Positions 1 through 7,339 of a stretch of DNA of 13,976 nucleotides are shown piece after piece. A program made the position numbers and the translations under genes. This DNA is from JASFUX01 sp050050115. GTDB lineage: Bacteria; Pseudomonadota; Alphaproteobacteria; Caulobacterales; Maricaulaceae. The notes under the pieces were generated by a model. It searched no databases and was not told the DNA's origin. It saw nothing but the letters and a program-made list of their open reading frames with translations. How positions within the stretch are numbered: the stretch's first letter is position 1; each line of letters starts with the position of its first letter. The stretch lies in contig JASFUX010000070.1 of assembly GCA_050050115.1 (NCBI GenBank), positions 1 through 13,976 of the forward strand, given 5' to 3'.

Positions 1-279
1 CGCCAAAGCCAGACCGCGCGCGAAAGCGACGCCGAGGCGCACGCCGGTGAAGCTGCCCGGTCCGGTCGCGACGACGATGCGTTCGAGCGCAGTCGACCGC
101 ACGCCGACGCGCGCCATCGCGTCGGCCGCCATCGGCGCCAACCGCGCGTCGTGGCCGCGGTCAAGCAACTCTTCGACGATGACGTCGCTCGCGCCATTGT
201 CTTGAGGCGCGCGCGCGAGCACGGCGCAGCGTCGGGCCGTCGCGTCGATGGCGAGCAATGTCGAGACTGGCGCGGACAT
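1..279 (-). CDS. tsaB: TsaB, tRNA threonylcarbamoyladenosine synthesis protein (N-terminal part, runs off window start)
   Basis: The visible 93 codons encode the N-terminal half of TsaB, the inactive ASKHA-fold paralogue that pairs with TsaD in the cytoplasmic complex making t6A37 on ANN-decoding tRNAs. The sequence opens with the family's first beta strand (LLAIDATARRCAVLA, residues 8-22) and carries the diagnostic motif VATGPGSFTGVRLGVAFARG (residues 70-89). The ATG at 277-279 is chosen because it places the first strand right after a short N-terminus; a GAGAG stretch lies about 7 bases upstream. An upstream ATG at 288-290 is out of frame. The C-terminal half lies outside the window, so intactness cannot be judged. 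It may share a transcript with the regulator upstream (358-612), across a 78-base gap in which I see no clear promoter or terminator. Confidence 0.93.
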   Translation of the reverse strand, partial: MSAPVSTLLAIDATARRCAVLARAPQDNGASDVIVEELLDRGHDARLAPMAADAMARVGVRSTALERIVVATGPGSFTGVRLGVAFARGLALA

Positions 280-357
280 GGCGCTCTCATGCCCGCTGCG
301 GCGCGCGGACACAATCGTTCAGAGCTTCGGGGAGGCCGTCCGTCGGCGAAGGAAGTT

Positions 358-612
358 CTACTTCGCCGCCTGCTTCTTCGGCGGGGGCTCTTCGACGTCC
401 GCGCCCTCTTCGGGCTCGAACTGCAGGATGTCGCCCGGCTGGCAGTCGAGTTCGCGGCAGAGCGCCTCGAGCGTGGAGAAGCGTACAGCCTTGGCCTTAC
501 CGGTCTTCAGGATGGAGAGGTTCGCAAGCGTGATGCCGACGCGCTCGCACAGCTCAGTAAGCGACATGCGGCGGCTCAAGAGAACCTTATCGAGTGTGAC
601 GCGAATCGGCAT
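358..612 (-). CDS. Small XRE-type helix-turn-helix regulator, YozG-like (HTH_26)
   Basis: An 84-residue DNA-binding protein made almost wholly of one XRE/Cro-like helix-turn-helix domain (about residues 4-66). The segment SLTELCERVGITLANLSILK (residues 17-36) gives helices 2 and 3, and the FSTLEALCRELDCQPGDILQ stretch (45-64) is the typical end of this fold. The tail is acidic, then Pro/Lys-rich (EEPPPKKQAAK). Proteins of this kind are usually encoded directly after a DUF2975 membrane protein, as here: the start lies 7 bases past the DUF2975 stop. No good Shine-Dalgarno precedes the ATG, so translation is probably coupled to the upstream gene. By family behaviour it may repress its own operon; targets are unknown. 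Cytoplasmic. Confidence 0.88.
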   Translation of the reverse strand: MPIRVTLDKVLLSRRMSLTELCERVGITLANLSILKTGKAKAVRFSTLEALCRELDCQPGDILQFEPEEGADVEEPPPKKQAAK

Positions 613-619
613 GGGGCGA

Positions 620-1162
620 TTAAATCGTCATTTGCTGGTCGTGGCGCAAGCGAGAACCTTCCTTGAAGACTTCGGCCAAGACAAAGAGGGATAGAACGCT
701 GAACCAGACGATGAGGTTGATCTCCACAGACGGTTCAAGTCCGTCGCTCGCAGTTGCGCCGAGCGAATCAAAGAGCGCGCCGAAGATCAAACCCGCCCCC
801 AGACGCGCCGCCTCGAACACGGCGATCACCAGCGCAATCGCCCGCAAATGCTCGGCGTTCTCGGGAACGAACGGATCGCCGGCGGACAAGGTTGCAAAGA
901 TTCGGCGCAGCCGTCCCACAACCACAAGCGATGCTGCAAGGGCGAAGAAATGCACGCCGAAGACGAAGGCGACGACGTACCAGGGATCGACATTCTCCAC
1001 TTCGACGCCCAGGAAACCGCCTTCGATTCCTGTTGAATACGTCACCACCCCGAGCACGGCGAGGGCGACGATCAGGCCGAGAACCACCCAGATCGCGATG
1101 CGCAGAACGTCGAGGAAGACGCGCAATCCGGCCGCCAGGGACCGTTCTCCAATCGCCTTCAT
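620..1162 (-). CDS. DUF2975 domain membrane protein, partner of the adjacent HTH regulator
   Basis: A 180-residue inner-membrane protein with four predicted helices (about 21-43, 60-83, 105-132 and 147-165). DUF2975 hallmarks are the post-TM2 segment VVGRLRRIFATLSAGDPFVP (81-100) and a C-terminal helix running into FKEGSRLRHDQQMTI (166-180). Its biochemical role is unknown. The recurring pairing with a YozG-like HTH protein suggests a membrane-linked regulatory module, possibly sensing or sequestering; that is inference. The frame stays open up to 1288, but the start at 1160-1162 is preferred: a strong GGAGGGAGAA lies 8 bases upstream, and the 42 extra residues of the longer form are Arg-rich and unlike the family. 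The gene looks somewhat less GC-rich than its neighbours by eye. Confidence 0.87.
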   Translation of the reverse strand: MKAIGERSLAAGLRVFLDVLRIAIWVVLGLIVALAVLGVVTYSTGIEGGFLGVEVENVDPWYVVAFVFGVHFFALAASLVVVGRLRRIFATLSAGDPFVPENAEHLRAIALVIAVFEAARLGAGLIFGALFDSLGATASDGLEPSVEINLIVWFSVLSLFVLAEVFKEGSRLRHDQQMTI

Positions 1163-1290
1163 CGCACTGGTTCTCCCTCCTCGCCGGTCGCGGCGCATGG
1201 TCCTGGAGTCAGGAACAGCTCGTCTATAGGTACGACTCCGGAACACTGTTGGATTATCGTATATCAATAATAACCGAAAGTAAGGCAACG
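1163..1290. promoter_or_regulatory. Divergent promoter region between the DUF2975-HTH operon and rdgB
   Basis: This 128-base spacer must drive the minus-strand DUF2975-HTH pair and the plus-strand rdgB-hemW pair. It holds the most AT-rich stretch I noticed in the window (about 1249-1275), with an imperfect inverted repeat at 1253-1271. Two GANTC sequences, the CcrM methylation target in alphaproteobacteria, lie at 1206-1210 (GAGTC) and 1234-1238 (GACTC). The DUF2975 ribosome binding site is at the left edge, and TAAGG at 1281-1285 serves rdgB. I cannot assign -35/-10 boxes with confidence. Confidence 0.55.
1253..1271. repeat. Imperfect AT-rich inverted repeat, candidate operator
   Basis: ATTAT (1253-1257) and ATAAT (1267-1271) flank a 9-base centre, CGTATATCA. 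The whole 19-base element matches its own reverse complement at six of nine arm positions. It sits in the divergent spacer upstream of the HTH regulator's operon, where an autoregulatory operator would be expected. No site of this regulator family is known to me, so the assignment is inference. Confidence 0.3.
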
Positions 1291-1899
1291 ATGAAGCGCA
1301 CCGGGCCGCCGATCGAAAAGCTGGTGATCGCCAGTCACAACGCGGGGAAAGTCCGCGAGATCGAGGCGCTGCTCGCGCCCTACGGGGTCGCCGTCCAAAG
1401 CGCCGCGGCGCTCGGGCTCGACGATCCCGAAGAGACCGGGACGAGCTACGAAGAGAATGCGATCCTGAAGGCGCGCGCCGCCGCGGACGCCTCGGGCCTG
1501 CCGGCGCTCGCGGACGACTCGGGACTGTCGGTGAACGCGCTCGGCGGCGCGCCGGGGATCTACTCGGCGCGCTGGGCGGGAGACCCGCGCAACTTCGGTG
1601 CGGCGATGGCGCGCGTCGAGGCAGAGCTTAAAGAACTTGGTACGGACGATTTCTCCGCTGCGTTCGTCTGCGTCCTCGCGCTCGCGTTTCCGGGCGGAGA
1701 CGCCGAGACGTTTCGCGGCGAGGCGAGCGGGACGCTGACGTTTCCGCCGCGGGGAACGCACGGCTTCGGCTACGATCCGATCTTCGTCCCCGACGGACAC
1801 GACCGCACATTCGGCGAAATGACCCCTGAGCAGAAACAGCCGCTAACCCACCGCGCGCGCGCGTTCGAAAAGCTCGTCGCGGAACGCTTCGCGTCGTGA
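1291..1899 (+). CDS. rdgB: RdgB/HAM1 non-canonical purine NTP pyrophosphatase
   Basis: A 202-residue cytoplasmic enzyme of the Ham1/Maf-like ITPase family. It hydrolyses dITP, ITP and XTP to the monophosphate and pyrophosphate, keeping deaminated purines out of DNA and RNA. Family signatures appear in order: SHNAGK (15-20, phosphate binding), the ADDSGL catalytic segment (74-79, D76 as the likely general base), YSARWAG (91-97), the base-recognition motif HGFGYDPIF (157-165) and THRARA (186-191). Length is normal. The ATG at 1291 is chosen over a much longer in-frame extension back to 754 because TAAGG lies 5 bases upstream and the extension, antisense to the DUF2975 gene, is low-complexity Arg/Pro. 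The stop overlaps the hemW start by 4 bases. Confidence 0.96.
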   Translation: MKRTGPPIEKLVIASHNAGKVREIEALLAPYGVAVQSAAALGLDDPEETGTSYEENAILKARAAADASGLPALADDSGLSVNALGGAPGIYSARWAGDPRNFGAAMARVEAELKELGTDDFSAAFVCVLALAFPGGDAETFRGEASGTLTFPPRGTHGFGYDPIFVPDGHDRTFGEMTPEQKQPLTHRARAFEKLVAERFAS

Positions 1900-3068
1900 A
1901 GAACGATCGCCCAGTCGATGAGCCGGGATTCGGCGTCTATCTGCACTGGCCCTACTGCGCGGCGATCTGCCCCTACTGCGCGTTCAACGTCTACCGCGAC
2001 CGCGGCGAGGAGCGCGCCGCGCTGATCGATGCGCTGCGCCAGGACCTCACGGGCTGGCGGGAACGCACGGGCGCCAAGCCGCTGCGCTCGATCTACTTCG
2101 GCGGCGGCACGCCCTCGCGGATGCCGCCCGAAGCCGTCGCCCGCCTGATCGAAGACTGCAGGTCGCTGTGGACCCCCGAGGATGACGTCGAGATCTCGCT
2201 CGAAGCCAACCCGGACGATTGCACGCTCGAGCGATTGTCCGCGCTCGCAGACGCCGGCGTGAACCGTCTGTCGATCGGCGTGCAGGCGCTGGACGACCAC
2301 GCGCTCAGCGATCTCGGCCGCTGGCACTCCGCCGCCGACGCGCGCGCTGCGGTCGAGCGCGCGCTGAGCGTCTTCGACCGCGTTTCCATCGATCTGATCT
2401 CCATGCGCCCGGGCCAGACGCTCCACGCCTGGCGTGCGGAGATCGGCGAGGCGGCGAGCTGGGGCGTCGAGCATTTGTCGATCTACGAACTAACCATCGA
2501 GCCGGGCACGGCGTTCGAACGCCGCGCCCGGCGCGGCGAGCTGCCCGCGGCCGACGACGAACGCGGCGCGGCGTTCTTCGAAGCAACGAACGAAGCCTGC
2601 ACGGCGGCCGGTTTCGACGCCTACGAAATCTCGAACCATGCGCGGGGCCCGGCCGCACGTTCAGCGCACAATCTGATCTACTGGCGCTCGGGCGAATGGG
2701 TCGGCGTCGGCCCCGGCGCGCACGGCAGGCTGGGACCGCTCGGCGGCGCTCGGATCGCAACTGCGGCGGCGAGGTCGCCCACCGACTATATCGCCGCGGT
2801 TGAAGCGAGCGGCTGGAGCGTCGCTGAAGAAGAAGAATTGGACGGACAAGCCCAGCTTGAAGAAACCCTGCTGATGGGCTTGCGGCTCGCGGAAGGCGTT
2901 CCGCTCGCGCGGCTTGAGCAGATCGAAAGCGCCAAAATCTCGCCAAACGCGCTCGAACGACTTGAAAGGGATGGTTTCCTGACGCGTTCGGAAGGCCGCC
3001 TCGCCGCCACCAAAGAAGGTCGCCCGTTGATAGACCGGATTGTTCTTGAGTTGATCGACGACAGATAA
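1896..3068 (+). CDS. hemW: HemW-type radical SAM heme chaperone
   Basis: A 390-residue radical SAM protein of the HemN/HemW family. The [4Fe-4S] motif is C21-x3-C25-x2-C28. The fourth cysteine of true coproporphyrinogen dehydrogenase HemN is absent, and the usual HemW context CDFN reads CAFN here. Further signatures are YFGGGTPS (67-74), EISLEANPDD (99-108), RLSIGVQALDD (124-134), YEISNHA (243-249) and HNLIYW followed by GVGPGAHG (258-277), plus a C-terminal winged-helix-like part. Members bind heme and are implicated in heme delivery to respiratory enzymes; old annotations call them 'oxygen-independent coproporphyrinogen oxidase'. The start is GTG at 1896, in a GTGA overlap with the rdgB stop, so the two are very likely co-transcribed and translationally coupled. 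It ends 6 bases from the convergent MaoC gene. Confidence 0.94.
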   Translation: MKNDRPVDEPGFGVYLHWPYCAAICPYCAFNVYRDRGEERAALIDALRQDLTGWRERTGAKPLRSIYFGGGTPSRMPPEAVARLIEDCRSLWTPEDDVEISLEANPDDCTLERLSALADAGVNRLSIGVQALDDHALSDLGRWHSAADARAAVERALSVFDRVSIDLISMRPGQTLHAWRAEIGEAASWGVEHLSIYELTIEPGTAFERRARRGELPAADDERGAAFFEATNEACTAAGFDAYEISNHARGPAARSAHNLIYWRSGEWVGVGPGAHGRLGPLGGARIATAAARSPTDYIAAVEASGWSVAEEEELDGQAQLEETLLMGLRLAEGVPLARLEQIESAKISPNALERLERDGFLTRSEGRLAATKEGRPLIDRIVLELIDDR

Positions 3069-3074
3069 ATCCGT

Positions 3075-3551
3075 CTACGTTGCGAGCCGCAGCAGGTACT
3101 TCTGCGCGCCTTCGAGCACCAGCTCGCCTTTCTGATTGCGCACGCTCGACCGCATGGTGACGACGCCGGTCGTGCGCTGAGGCTCGAGCGCGGTGATCTC
3201 CAGAAGCGGATAGAGCGTGTCGCCGGGATAGACGCTCTTCAAGAACTTCGAAGACTGCTCGATGAAGCCGATCAGCACCGGGCCGACGACGTGCGGAAAC
3301 AGGCCCGCGCCGGCGGCCGTGACGGCGAGGACTTGAAGCCCGTGGGCGAGCAGGTCGTCGTGGCCCTGGGCGCGGCAGTATTCGCGGTCGTAGTGGATCG
3401 GATGATTGTCGCCCGAAACCGCCTGGAACGCGGAGAAATGCGCCTCGGTCACGGTGCGCGGCGGATTGGGGAAGCGATCGCCTACTTTGAGGCCTTCGAA
3501 ACCGACAATCTCGGTCAATGCGTAGGCGGACGGATCGAAGTCTGAAGCCAT
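3075..3551 (-). CDS. MaoC-family (R)-specific enoyl-CoA hydratase-like protein
   Basis: A 158-residue single hot-dog-fold protein of the MaoC/PhaJ type. The hydratase-2 motif is plain at residues 46-57: SGDNHPIHYDRE, with D48 and H53 spaced as the catalytic Asp/His pair of PhaJ. Next comes AQGHDDLLAHGLQ (61-73), in the place of the family's substrate-tunnel segment, then YPGDTLYPLLEI (108-119). The likely reaction is hydration or dehydration of a (3R)-hydroxyacyl-CoA or related thioester; the acyl group cannot be told from sequence. The ATG at 3549-3551 has GAGGGGAG about 7 bases upstream. It lies 27 bases downstream of the SulP transporter gene on the same strand and may share its transcript, though a functional link is not obvious. 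Confidence 0.9.
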   Translation of the reverse strand: MASDFDPSAYALTEIVGFEGLKVGDRFPNPPRTVTEAHFSAFQAVSGDNHPIHYDREYCRAQGHDDLLAHGLQVLAVTAAGAGLFPHVVGPVLIGFIEQSSKFLKSVYPGDTLYPLLEITALEPQRTTGVVTMRSSVRNQKGELVLEGAQKYLLRLAT

Positions 3552-3578
3552 GGCGCGCTCCCCTCTGAGAGGCTCACC

Positions 3579-5207
3579 CTAGCCGTTCGCCTCTTCGGTC
3601 AAAAGCGCGCCGGCGCGCTCGATCGCCTCGAGCAGCGTGGGGCGAATGTTCTCGGCCGGCACGACTTCGAGAACGCCGAGCGAGGCGAGCGTCTTCTCCG
3701 CGACGCCGGACAGCCCGGCGATCACGCAGTGCGCCCGCGCGTCTGTCGCCCTTTTGAACAGCTCTTCGAGCGAGATGGCGGTCGTGGTGTCGACGTGCGC
3801 AGCGCTGGTGAAGTCATAGACGATCGCCTTGTGCGGCTGGGTCATCGGCGCGACGCGTTTGATCAGCTCGCGGGCGGACGCATAGGAGAAACGGCCGCGC
3901 AGCGATACGACCATGATCTTGCCGTCGTGCTCGCCGAGGGCGGCCGTCTCTTCTTCGCTCATCCCGTCGCCGGGCGCAGGCAAGGCCGTCGCGGTCACGC
4001 CTTTGAGCTCTTCGCGCTCCATCCAGCGCGCCGTGGCGAACGCGGCGAAAATCAGCCCGACGGCGACCGCTGTGATCAGATCGACGAACACCGTCAGGCC
4101 GAGCGTCACCAGCATGACGACGACCTTGTCGGTCGGCGCCTTGCGAATGCGCCGCAGATAGCCCCAGTCGATGATGTCCCAGCCGACCTTCATCAGGATG
4201 CCGGCGAGCACCGCGTGCGGGATGCGCTCGGCGAGCGGACCGAGACCGAGAACCAGCGCCAGGAGAATGACCGCGTGCGTCGCGCCCGATAGCCGCGACC
4301 GTCCGCCGGCGCGGATGTTGACCACTGTTCGCATCGTCGCGCCCGCGCCCGGCAGACCGCCGAACAGCGAGGCGGCCATGTTGCCGATCCCCTGTCCGAT
4401 CAGCTCGCGGTTGGAATCGTGCTGCGTGCGGGTGATCGAATCGGCGACGAGTGACGTCAGCAGGCTGTCGATCGACGCCAGAAGCGCCAGCACTAGCGCG
4501 GGTTGTAGAAAACCAGCGATCTCCGAAAGCGGAAACGCGGGCAAGGCGAAGTGCGGCAGGCCGGTCGGCACCTCGCCGATCACAGGCGCGTCGCGCAACA
4601 GGAAAACGCCCAGCAGCGTGCCGACGAGCAAGGCCGCGAGCGGCGGCGGCAGCACCGAGCGCAGCCGGTGCGGCCACGCGATCATCGCCCCGAGCGAGAC
4701 GAGCGCCAGCACCGCCGCCTGCCAGTTGAACGATCCGAGCGCCGCCGGCAGCGCGCGCAGGCTCCCCAGGGGTCCGCCCTCGGCGGTCGGCGCGCCGAGA
4801 AACGGCAGGATCTGGATCACGATGATGATCGCGCCGATGCCCGACATGAAGCCGGAGATCACCGAATACGGCGTATAGGAGACGAACCGCCCCACCCGGA
4901 TCACGCCGAACAGCGCCTGGATCAGCCCGCCGAGGAAGACGATCGCGAACGCTTCCTGGATGTTCCCCGCGTGCTCGGCGACGATCACCGCCATGACGAC
5001 GGTCATGGGACCGGTGGGGCCGGAGACCTGCGTTGGCGTGCCGCCGAACACGGCGGCGAAGAAGCCGACCGCGATCGCGCCGTAGACCCCCGCGATCGGC
5101 CCGATCCCCGAAGCGACCCCGAAAGCGAGCGCCAGCGGCAAGGCGACCACGGCGGCGGTGACGCCGCCGAACAGGTCGCCGCGAATAGACTTCAAGTCCC
5201 AAGACAT
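3579..5207 (-). CDS. SulP-family anion transporter with STAS domain, BicA-like
   Basis: A 542-residue inner-membrane transporter of the SLC26/SulP family: about 14 hydrophobic segments over residues 10-395, then a cytoplasmic STAS domain (about 430-535, core VYDFTSAAHVDTTTA at 463-477). The membrane part resembles cyanobacterial BicA, a Na+-dependent bicarbonate importer, at several signatures: RGDLFGGVTAAVVALPLALA (9-28), SGPTGPMTVVM (62-72), SIDSLLTSLVADS (245-257) and the GAGATM turn (287-292). D247, T251 and G289-A290-T291 match residues I recall as forming the BicA Na+ site. Bicarbonate is therefore a plausible substrate, but sulfate or another anion cannot be excluded. The start at 5205-5207 has no strong Shine-Dalgarno, yet places MSWDLKSIRGD directly before the first conserved motif. 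Probably co-transcribed with the downstream MaoC gene. Confidence 0.92.
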   Translation of the reverse strand: MSWDLKSIRGDLFGGVTAAVVALPLALAFGVASGIGPIAGVYGAIAVGFFAAVFGGTPTQVSGPTGPMTVVMAVIVAEHAGNIQEAFAIVFLGGLIQALFGVIRVGRFVSYTPYSVISGFMSGIGAIIIVIQILPFLGAPTAEGGPLGSLRALPAALGSFNWQAAVLALVSLGAMIAWPHRLRSVLPPPLAALLVGTLLGVFLLRDAPVIGEVPTGLPHFALPAFPLSEIAGFLQPALVLALLASIDSLLTSLVADSITRTQHDSNRELIGQGIGNMAASLFGGLPGAGATMRTVVNIRAGGRSRLSGATHAVILLALVLGLGPLAERIPHAVLAGILMKVGWDIIDWGYLRRIRKAPTDKVVVMLVTLGLTVFVDLITAVAVGLIFAAFATARWMEREELKGVTATALPAPGDGMSEEETAALGEHDGKIMVVSLRGRFSYASARELIKRVAPMTQPHKAIVYDFTSAAHVDTTTAISLEELFKRATDARAHCVIAGLSGVAEKTLASLGVLEVVPAENIRPTLLEAIERAGALLTEEANG

Positions 5208-5377
5208 GGGCGGAATCAGTGCTGGAGCAGGAAAGACGCTCTTCTTTAGCGCTGTTCGCCGGTTCGTGCGCCAGACATTTCAGCGCAGGGCGGCCGGCCG
5301 ATGGCGGAGACCTAGGTTTCGCAGCCGCTACGATCTAGACAGAGTTCGCGCCGGACCAAACTAAGGAACGCTCGCCC

Positions 5378-6010
5378 ATGCCTTCGCTCGAGCTGATGAT
5401 CGCCTTCTTCGCCGCGACCGCGGTGTTCGCCTACGTGCCGGGACCGGCGATGCTGTATGCGACCGCCCAGACCATCGCTCGCGGCCGGATGTCGGGCCTG
5501 ATGGCGGCGCTTGGGATTCACATCGGCGGCTATGCGCACGTCGTCGCTGCGGCGGCCGGCCTGTCGGCGCTCTTCCACGCCGTGCCGGTGCTCTACGTGG
5601 TCACCAAGATCGCCGGCGCGGCCTACCTGGTGTGGCTCGGCGTGAAGATGTTCATCCGCAAGACGGCGAACCCGACGGCCGCGCCGGTGATCGAGCCGAA
5701 ATCCGCACGCAAGGCGTTCGCCGAGAGCATCGCGGTCGAGGTGCTCAATCCGAAGACGGCGATCTTCTTCCTCGCCTTCCTGCCGCAGTTCACCGATCCG
5801 GCCGGCGCGCTGCCGATCTGGGGTCAGCTTCTGGTCCTCGGCGCGATCGTCAACCTGACGTTCTCGACCGCCGATCTGTGCTGCGTCGCCATGGCGGGCG
5901 CCGCGCTCAAGCGCCTGAACGCGTCGGCGCGCGCACAGAAGCTGCTGCGGCGGCTCGGCGGCGGGCTGCTCGTAGGGCTGGGCGTGAACTTGGTGCTGCA
6001 ACGGCACTGA
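5378..6010 (+). CDS. LysE/RhtB family amino-acid exporter
   Basis: A 210-residue membrane protein of the LysE/RhtB superfamily, which exports amino acids or derivatives (such as homoserine or threonine) driven by proton motive force. Diagnostic features are the early VPGPAM motif (20-25), the Gly-rich second helix region (LGIHIGGYAHVVAAAAG), YLVWLGVKMF (83-92), and the mid-protein NPKTAIFFLAFLPQF (124-138). About six membrane helices are expected. The substrate cannot be predicted. The ATG at 5378 has AAGGA about 10 bases upstream. It is divergent from the SulP gene across 170 bases, which include an 8-base palindrome ACCTAGGT at 5310-5317 but no promoter I can call, and it ends 6 bases from the convergent lpoA-like stop. 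Confidence 0.92.
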   Translation: MPSLELMIAFFAATAVFAYVPGPAMLYATAQTIARGRMSGLMAALGIHIGGYAHVVAAAAGLSALFHAVPVLYVVTKIAGAAYLVWLGVKMFIRKTANPTAAPVIEPKSARKAFAESIAVEVLNPKTAIFFLAFLPQFTDPAGALPIWGQLLVLGAIVNLTFSTADLCCVAMAGAALKRLNASARAQKLLRRLGGGLLVGLGVNLVLQRH

Positions 6011-6016
6011 GCCGGG

Positions 6017-7339
6017 TTAGAACACCGCCGGTTCAAAGCTTAGCGGCGCGGGGTCGACGACGACGAAGCGGCCGCCGCGCACCTCGTAGATCGCCATCGA
6101 ATGCTGCGACAGCCGATCGGCGTTGAACCGGAACAGCCCGTCCGCGCCGCGAAAACCGGTCGGCCGCATGATCGCGTCGTCGGTCAGCCCCAGGGCGCCG
6201 AGCCCGCGCGTAAGCGACGAGGTCATCAGCACCGCGTCATAGGCGAGCGGCGCGAGCCGGCTCGGCTCCTCGCCGAACGAGGCGACGTAGGAAGATTCAA
6301 ACGCCTCGAGCGCGACCGGATCCGGCCCCGGGAACCAGCCGCCGATCAGCGACGGCTCGCGCGCAACGGAGTCGTCCATCCAAAGGCTGGTGCCGAGAAA
6401 ACGCACCGTCCGCGGATCAACGTCGTAGAACGGCAAAAGCGGCGCAACCGAGAGAAGGCGCACCCCGCCCTCAGGCAGCATGATCGCCTGATAGGGCAGC
6501 TCGAACTCTTCCTCGGCCTCAAGATCGCGCATGCGCAGCCGCTCGTCGTAGCGCGCCAGCCGCCGCGCCGCCGGATCGACCAAAGTCGCGTCCGCGCCCG
6601 AAGGATACTCCTCCCAGGTGGTCAGGAAGCCGGTCGACTCCCTGGCGCATTCCTCGAGCGCGTCGCGCACCCGATAGCCGTAGTCCTCGACCGGGGTCAA
6701 AGCGGCGAAGGCGACGACGCCTTGAAGCGAAGAAAACTCGACGATCCGGCACACCTCTTCTTCCGGCGTGCGGCTGAGCAGATACGCTCCGGCCTCGGTC
6801 ACCGAGCTGTCGTTCGAAAAAGCGATCACCGGCGCGCCGTACACGGAGGCCTCATCCGTCGCAGCGCGCACCGAGTCCGCCAGGACCGGTCCCAAGATCA
6901 CGTCCGCGCCTTCGCGCAGCACCGCGCGCGCCTGAGAGCGCGCGCCTTCGGCCGTCCCGCCAGTGTCCTTCGGGATCAACACCAAACGCTGCGCGTCGGT
7001 CTCGAACATCGCCAGCTGCGCGGCGTTCAACATCGAGAGCGCTTCGTCGCGCAGCTGCGGCGAGGGCGCCGACAGCGGCAGCAGAAGCCCGACCCGAACG
7101 AGCCGGTCGGCGTCGTTCGCCCGATGCACCGGGGTCATGAGGTTGTCGACCACCGCCCGGCGGTCGTCGGGCTGCTGGGTCTGATCCTCCGCGCCCGGTC
7201 CCGGCGGCCCGGGCAGCACGGGACCCGTCGTCTCGCACGCCGCAAGCGTTGCGCCCGCCAGCGCGCAAAGCAGCGCGGCGGCGCGGCCCCGCACCGATCG
7301 CGATCGCCGTCCGGCGCTCTTTCGTCCCAGGTCTGGCAT
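6017..7339 (-). CDS. LpoA-like penicillin-binding-protein activator lipoprotein (periplasmic-binding fold)
   Basis: A 440-residue lipoprotein. The N-terminus has a basic stretch, a hydrophobic core and the lipobox LAAC with C35 as the lipidated residue, then a Pro/Gly-rich linker. From about residue 81 (VRVGLLLPLS) to the end it has the type-I periplasmic binding fold of the LppC/LpoA family: DTGGTAEGARSQARAVLREGADVILGPV spans 125-152 and a lobe-2 motif near APLAYDAVLM is at 363-372. E. coli LpoA activates PBP1A from the outer membrane. This protein lacks E. coli's N-terminal TPR half, as I understand is usual in alphaproteobacteria, so PBP activation is inferred. The start at 7337-7339 has AAGGG about 6 bases upstream and gives a proper signal peptide; an upstream in-frame ATG (7388-7390) and the open frame to 7549 only lengthen the N-region. 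Divergent from rsmI, as expected for this neighbourhood. Confidence 0.85.
   Translation of the reverse strand: MPDLGRKSAGRRSRSVRGRAAALLCALAGATLAACETTGPVLPGPPGPGAEDQTQQPDDRRAVVDNLMTPVHRANDADRLVRVGLLLPLSAPSPQLRDEALSMLNAAQLAMFETDAQRLVLIPKDTGGTAEGARSQARAVLREGADVILGPVLADSVRAATDEASVYGAPVIAFSNDSSVTEAGAYLLSRTPEEEVCRIVEFSSLQGVVAFAALTPVEDYGYRVRDALEECARESTGFLTTWEEYPSGADATLVDPAARRLARYDERLRMRDLEAEEEFELPYQAIMLPEGGVRLLSVAPLLPFYDVDPRTVRFLGTSLWMDDSVAREPSLIGGWFPGPDPVALEAFESSYVASFGEEPSRLAPLAYDAVLMTSSLTRGLGALGLTDDAIMRPTGFRGADGLFRFNADRLSQHSMAIYEVRGGRFVVVDPAPLSFEPAVF

Noticed and set aside
1163..1288. 42-residue N-terminal extension of the DUF2975 protein
   Set aside because: The strong GGAGGGAGAA before 1162 and the unlike composition of the extension favour the shorter protein, and the extension would cover the whole divergent promoter.
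754..1290. Upstream in-frame extension of rdgB
   Set aside because: It is antisense to the DUF2975 gene and encodes repetitive Arg/Pro sequence; the Ham1 fold starts at 1291 with its own Shine-Dalgarno.
1896..3068. True oxygen-independent coproporphyrinogen III oxidase (HemN)
   Set aside because: Only the C-x3-C-x2-C cluster motif is present, without HemN's extra cysteine, and the HNLIYW context is that of HemW.
5310..5317. Palindrome ACCTAGGT in the sulP-lysE spacer as an operator
   Set aside because: An isolated 8-base palindrome with no second copy and no regulator gene nearby; kept only as a remark in the LysE entry.
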